The notes beneath the pieces were generated by a model. It saw nothing but the letters and a program-made list of their open reading frames with translations. It searched no databases and was not told the DNA's origin. Shown here one piece after another: positions 60,211 through 63,330 of a stretch of 63,330 bases of DNA. This stretch comes from a virus. Both the position numbers and the translations under genes were made by a program. Numbering within the stretch: the stretch's first letter is position 1; each line of letters begins with the position of its first letter. The DNA lies in IMG/VR virus record IMGVR_UViG_3300043409_002192, positions 1-63,330 of that record; one strand, written 5' to 3'.

Positions 60211-60500
60211 AACTAAACGCCTTCTTTTCTCCCGTCGCTGCGGCTTTCCGTGGTGCCGTCCTTGCTCTTTCCAAGGTGGATGGCAAGCCGGGCCTTTCTG
60301 CGGACGATTTCATGCAGGTCGTCAAGTGGACCATCAATCTGCGCACCTCCGAGGAATCGGATGGAGCTAAGGCAACCCTGATCGCCGATGCTATTCTTCA
60401 GGCGTTCGCAAACAAATTGCCGAACTGGCCATGGATTCCCTATGCTATCGGGTGGGTTGGTCACTACGTGGCAAAACGTCTGAAACCAAAAACCAAATGA
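60207..60500 (+). CDS. Small lysis-associated protein, unknown
   Basis: This 97-aa protein (ADDFMQVVKWTINLRTSEES, then KLPNWPWIPYAIGWVGHYVA) overlaps the lipoprotein and endolysin genes by ATGA at both ends. The C-terminal hydrophobic stretch could be a membrane anchor. It could be a holin-like protein, though only one weak membrane segment is seen. Confidence 0.5.
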   Translation: MKLNAFFSPVAAAFRGAVLALSKVDGKPGLSADDFMQVVKWTINLRTSEESDGAKATLIADAILQAFANKLPNWPWIPYAIGWVGHYVAKRLKPKTK

Positions 60501-61024
60501 GCACTGTCGCGCTACGCCGTAAATTCATCGTTATTGCCCGGCAGCATGTCGGGAAAAAGGAAGTGACACGCAATCAAGCCCCGTGGATTAAAACCCTGTG
60601 GCCTGCGACCTCCTATCCCTCTGGTCATGATGAGCGGCAACCTTATTGCGCGGCGGGTGTGGCGTGGGCGGTGCGGGAGTGGCTGAAGGATCCGGAGGTA
60701 TTAAAAGCCTTTGAGATGACGCCTGAGCAGGCGGAGTTCTGGCGGTGCAAGTCCGCCAGCTGCTATAAGGCGAAAGGATCATGGCTGGACTGGGCCAAGC
60801 TGAACAAAATGACCATCCTTGGAAAGGATGACAATTTCCACACGGGCGACCTCATCATCTACGATTATTCCCACATTGAAATCTATGTGGATGATCTGCC
60901 GGAAAACCGGTTTATGGCTATTGGATTCAACACCAATGATGCTGCGGGCCGTGATGGGGACGGCTGTTGGGAAAAACCACGTTCCCGCGCCAAAATTAAA
61001 GCAGTCATCCGTCTTCTCCCATGA
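60497..61024 (+). CDS. Endolysin of the CHAP / NlpC-P60 type
   Basis: This is 175 aa from the ATG at 60497. A catalytic Cys is in QPYCAAGVAWAVREW near residue 50, and His is in YDYSHIEIYVDD near 125, the order of CHAP amidase/peptidases. There is no signal peptide, so it needs a holin. It sits in the lysis cassette next to the lipoprotein and small membrane proteins. Confidence 0.75.
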   Translation: MSTVALRRKFIVIARQHVGKKEVTRNQAPWIKTLWPATSYPSGHDERQPYCAAGVAWAVREWLKDPEVLKAFEMTPEQAEFWRCKSASCYKAKGSWLDWAKLNKMTILGKDDNFHTGDLIIYDYSHIEIYVDDLPENRFMAIGFNTNDAAGRDGDGCWEKPRSRAKIKAVIRLLP

Positions 61025-61290
61025 TTACCATTGCCGTCATTGAAATCCACGAAACCATCATTGCTGCCATCACGGCAATGGGACTTGCCATTATCCACCT
61101 CTACAAGCGATCTGCGGACTGTGACAAAAAGCACGAGGCCGCGAAGGAGCAAATCACCAAGCTCAAGATTGCTTTGAAGACCTGCCCGATGGATGAACAG
61201 TGCGGCTACTACAATGCAAATTTGGACGATGCCAAGCTGACACCGAATTCCCTGCACGCGCAACGCTTTACCCAATCCCCACAATCATGA
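61021..61290 (+). CDS. Membrane-anchored coiled-coil protein (i-spanin or holin candidate)
   Basis: This 89-aa protein has an N-terminal membrane helix (IEIHETIIAAITAMGLAIIH) and a coiled coil (CDKKHEAAKEQITKLKIALK). This is the layout of an Rz-type inner-membrane spanin or small holin. It overlaps the endolysin stop by ATGA. Confidence 0.6.
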   Translation: MITIAVIEIHETIIAAITAMGLAIIHLYKRSADCDKKHEAAKEQITKLKIALKTCPMDEQCGYYNANLDDAKLTPNSLHAQRFTQSPQS

Positions 61291-61928
61291 ACCTCGTGAA
61301 CAAAGTATATGCCCCCTCCGGCGTTGGTTCCGAAATTAGCGCCGGCATGAAGCCAAAGATGCAGATGGCACCGGGTCCCATGTCATCCCCCATGACTCCG
61401 TCCGCGCCTGCTGCTCCCAGCGGACTGGCAGGACGCGCCATGCAGAGTCGTCCTTTCAATGCGCCTGTCCAGAACAAGCTGGGGACGATGGAGTACACCA
61501 ACCTACAGCCGCGAGGGAATCCTCAGCCGGGCGGACTGGCCGGGCGGGCGATGGCTGCAGGGGCCGGGATGGGTAGTCCTGGCGGGCAGATGAGCACGGG
61601 CGGATTCACGGCGTATGCGGACAAGAATCTGGGCAGTGCAGGATTTATGAAATCCGGCGGTGATCGTAAAGCAGGGTGGGTGGCTCAATCCGGAGCTTAC
61701 AAAGGCAAGACCCGTGATGAAGCCATGGCTGATCTGCGGACGAAGTATGCTGGCATGAGTCCAGAGGAAAAAGCGCAGTACGAAGCCATGAGCCGAAATG
61801 AAGACATTGGCGATGCCGGAAGTGGGATGATGCCCCAAGGGCCGGTGGATCCTCCGATGAAACTTGCGGGCGTGGATAAAGTGCAAGGCAGTCTGGCTCG
61901 ACGTGCCATGAATATCCCAAAACGGTAG
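61287..61928 (+). CDS. Met/Gly/Pro-rich virion or lysis-end protein, unknown
   Basis: This is 213 aa from the ATG at 61287, low in complexity, with GGLAGRAMAAGAGMGS and PSGLAGRAMQSRPFN as a repeated SGLAGRAM/GGLAGRAM element. It is probably an extended or disordered virion protein. It converges on a leftward gene two bases away. Confidence 0.5.
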   Translation: MNLVNKVYAPSGVGSEISAGMKPKMQMAPGPMSSPMTPSAPAAPSGLAGRAMQSRPFNAPVQNKLGTMEYTNLQPRGNPQPGGLAGRAMAAGAGMGSPGGQMSTGGFTAYADKNLGSAGFMKSGGDRKAGWVAQSGAYKGKTRDEAMADLRTKYAGMSPEEKAQYEAMSRNEDIGDAGSGMMPQGPVDPPMKLAGVDKVQGSLARRAMNIPKR

Positions 61929-61930
61929 CG

Positions 61931-62221
61931 TTAACGCTGCTGGCGGGCCAATCGAGCCAAGCGTTCAAGGGCGGCGGCCTGCTGCTCCTGTTGCGCTTGG
62001 AGAAGCTGGAGTTGGATTTTTAAACGGTCATCCTGAGGGGTGGCCGTTTTGTTTGGCACGAGAGGCGGGGGAAGGCGAAGAGGCACCCGGTGGACAGCAG
62101 GGGGATCGGGAAGAATATGAATGGGGATGGGTTTCCATTCCAACATAGGAAAGGGCTTCAAGACTTCCGGGGAAGCCATGAGAGGAATCATGCAGGAAAA
62201 AAAGAAAAGGATCGTCTTCAT
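61931..62221 (-). CDS. Exported Pro-rich protein, unknown
   Basis: This 96-aa protein has an N-terminal signal-like hydrophobic stretch (KTILFFFSCMIPLMASPEVL), a Pro-rich middle (IPIHILPDPPAVHRVPLRLP) and a C-terminal coiled coil (LQLLQAQQEQQAAALERLAR). It is probably exported or membrane-linked. It is the only leftward gene between 50.4 and 62.6 kb. Confidence 0.5.
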   Translation of the reverse strand: MKTILFFFSCMIPLMASPEVLKPFPMLEWKPIPIHILPDPPAVHRVPLRLPPPLVPNKTATPQDDRLKIQLQLLQAQQEQQAAALERLARLARQQR

Positions 62222-62316
62222 CCAAGATCTTCGTGCCGGAATGGGAATGGGTCAAAAAAAATCACGGAATAATTTCTTTACTTATGCTGTAAGATGGTTT
62301 AAGACACAGAAAGCCA

Positions 62317-62528
62317 TGAACCTAAACGAAATCATCCGAATCCAAGTCCTGATGTATAGGGTCGCTCTGAAGGAATCACTTGAGGCCAAGACAGAATACA
62401 CACGCATTTACCAACGGGGGTATGCCAGAGGCATTGCCATTGCTCTGCGGGACATGACCTCAGGACAAAAATGTTCTCCAGCATTGCTGGAGCAATATAA
62501 GTTATCAAGCCTACGGCCCACGCCATGA
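62317..62528 (+). CDS. Small helical protein, unknown
   Basis: This is about 70 aa from the ATG at 62317, helical (EIIRIQVLMYRVALKESLEA, then RGYARGIAIALRDMTSGQK). It ends over the start of the first cassette gene. An upstream frame from 62121 overlaps the leftward gene and lacks a clear start. Confidence 0.45.
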
Positions 62529-62904
62529 AAAGTAACCCATCGACTAGGACGACCGGGGCGTCGGCTCCAGTGCCATGTTCGCTGACTTGGTGTGATGGCT
62601 GCCTAAATCGCCGTCCATGCCGCGCCCTAAGATCGGGAGTCGTTTACAACTGCATCGAACTGGAAATCCACCTCTGCCGCTGGTGCCGAGGGCAACGAAC
62701 TCGCAAGTCAGCGAACGACAAAGGCCAGACACGGCGGGAGGAATTAGCTGCGCCGCCCCCCGCGCTCCCCTCCGCCCCACTCCCTGACGATCAAATTACG
62801 CAAGCCATGCTGGAAGCCTGCTACGACTGTGGGATGAGCGCCCACGCGCTGCCGCTTCTGCCGAACGACCAAGCGCTGGCACCGGATGGGCCGAAAACAA
62901 CTCT
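62525..62904 (+). CDS. Cysteine-rich cassette protein
   Basis: This protein of about 126 aa (stop near 62908) has an N-terminal Cys-rich part: VPCSLTWCDGCLNRRPCRAL and LCRWCRGQR, two CxxC-type pairs of zinc-ribbon kind. A Pro/Ala linker and ACYDCGMSAHALPLLPNDQA follow, the last part encoded by the 5' arm of J1. The R' at its start, GTTCGCTGAC, is complementary over 10 bases to GTCAGCGAAC at 62706-62715 inside the gene, while a second R'' ends the gene. This suggests an in-frame extension of an older, shorter cassette. Confidence 0.55.
62577..62586 (+). repeat. Array entry: R'-only half-site J0
   Basis: The 3' arm GGGGCGTCGGCTCCAGTGCC ends in GTTCGCTGAC, but I find no pairing 5' arm upstream. 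A lone 3' half is what one expects at the first position of a cassette array, where the attI-like end would be. Confidence 0.5.
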
Positions 62905-62962
62905 ATGAAAACAGAACCAACTACCCCGGCCCAGCCGGTTGCCCAGCCGCGCCTTGTTCGCC
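62860..62962 (+). repeat. attC-like cassette junction J1
   Basis: R'' GCCGAAC (62860-62866) and R' GTTCGCC (62956-62962). GCGCTGGCACCGGATGGGCC pairs with GGCCCAGCCGGTTGCCCAGC with an unpaired T and an unpaired C. The next gene starts in the loop at 62905. Confidence 0.8.
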
Positions 62963-63330
62963 CGTTGCCCTGCCCTCATTGCGGTGGGCCCGCCGAACTC
63001 CGGCGATACCAACACGACCGCGAAAGGGTGTATTACGCCTGCGCGGCCGCGGCGTGCCACTACACATATACCGACCATAGCGAAGCACTGGCAGCGTGGA
63101 ATCATCGGGCGAACAGAGGAACCGAACCCACCCCACCCAGAAACCCGTCGCGAGTCGAAGAACAACTACGCATCGCACTTGACGGACATCCCGAAAGCGA
63201 ACTCTGGGGAGAAAACGGACTGATCGCCGCAACGATGCGAGCTGCCAACTACGCCAGTCGCCAGCAAGAAGCGGAATGGAAGCTGGCCGACTACCTGCGC
63301 GGCGGAGGAATGCTCGCAGCGCCTGCTGAC
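62905..63330 (+). CDS. Lar-like zinc-finger protein, N-terminal part (continues at position 1)
   Basis: This begins a 198-aa protein continuing at 1-324. Residues 22-70 follow the Lar pattern: PCPHCGGPAELRRYQ, YYACAAAACHYTYTD and the closing EALAAWNHRA. Lar proteins are small phage proteins linked to relief from type I restriction. The frame goes on for over 120 residues after the usual Lar end. The first residues (VAQPRLVRPL) come from the J1 arm. Two R'' motifs lie in its unit (63108-63114 and 539-545). Confidence 0.7.
   Translation, partial: MKTEPTTPAQPVAQPRLVRPLPCPHCGGPAELRRYQHDRERVYYACAAAACHYTYTDHSEALAAWNHRANRGTEPTPPRNPSRVEEQLRIALDGHPESELWGENGLIAATMRAANYASRQQEAEWKLADYLRGGGMLAAPAD
63178..63330. 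repeat. Terminal overlap with positions 1-153
   Basis: The last 153 bases repeat the first 153 with one difference (C at 63204, G at 27; both codons give Leu). Assembly overlap of a circular molecule is the simplest reading; a physical short terminal repeat is less likely because the frame runs straight through. Confidence 0.8.

Overview
The window is one complete circular replicon of about 63,177 bp: positions 1-153 recur at 63178-63330 with a single synonymous difference (27 versus 63204). It reads as the genome of a short-tailed (podovirus-type) phage. It has small and large terminase, a P22-like portal, scaffold, an N4-gp56-like capsid, a head-tail adaptor, an endolysin set and no tape-measure gene. 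The host is unknown. A tRNA-like attP, moderate-to-high GC and the character of its repeats fit an environmental Gram-negative bacterium, perhaps of the Verrucomicrobiota/PVC group. That guess rests on remembered similarity, not on a search.

Layout. 3.7-25.9 kb is one leftward block of nine tightly packed genes. It begins and ends with giant polyvalent proteins (about 2,685 and 3,482 aa), with virion-type genes between them. 26.2-30.1 kb is a patchwork of small genes, cassette-like units and a leftward regulatory pair. 30.5-36.5 kb runs rightward: terS, small genes, a serine resolvase, a degenerate resolvase relative, terL and tail-type genes. 36.5-37.0 kb holds a tRNA-derived attP core beside a truncated integrase start. 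37.1-45.3 kb is the replication and recombination module: PD-(D/E)XK nuclease, MazG-like protein, Sak4-like ATPase, DUF669-like protein, SF2 helicase, wHTH protein and primase-helicase. 45.5-50.4 kb is leftward and includes the portal. 50.4-62.0 kb is rightward and carries scaffold, capsid, adaptor, tail and lysis genes.

The standout is a set of tiny gene cassettes at 62.5 kb through the join to 3.6 kb, with a second group at 26.0-28.9 kb. The junctions look like integron attC recombination sites. A 5' arm (R'' such as GCCGAAC) and a 3' arm (R' such as GTTCGGC) pair with each other. In most junctions the 3' arm carries an unpaired T and C at similar places. The bases after GTT vary from unit to unit. 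In six or seven units the R' at the unit's own start is the exact complement of the R'' at its own end, even where the two halves of one junction do not match. That is expected if each unit once existed as a circle with one attC. The arms are also translated: many cassette proteins begin with residues encoded by one arm and end with residues encoded by the next, and neighbours overlap by ATGA. No integron integrase is present, so this resembles an integrase-less attC cluster carried by a phage. Cassette products include a Lar-like zinc-finger protein, a PAPS-reductase/ATP-pyrophosphatase-like enzyme, an XRE-type regulator with its own promoter and operator, and many small unknowns.

Other points are an apparently circularly permuted PD-(D/E)XK nuclease, a tail protein with an embedded trypsin-like triad, a resolvase relative lacking its catalytic serine, a frameshifted DNA-methylase remnant, and a nested 108-bp inverted repeat upstream of terS.
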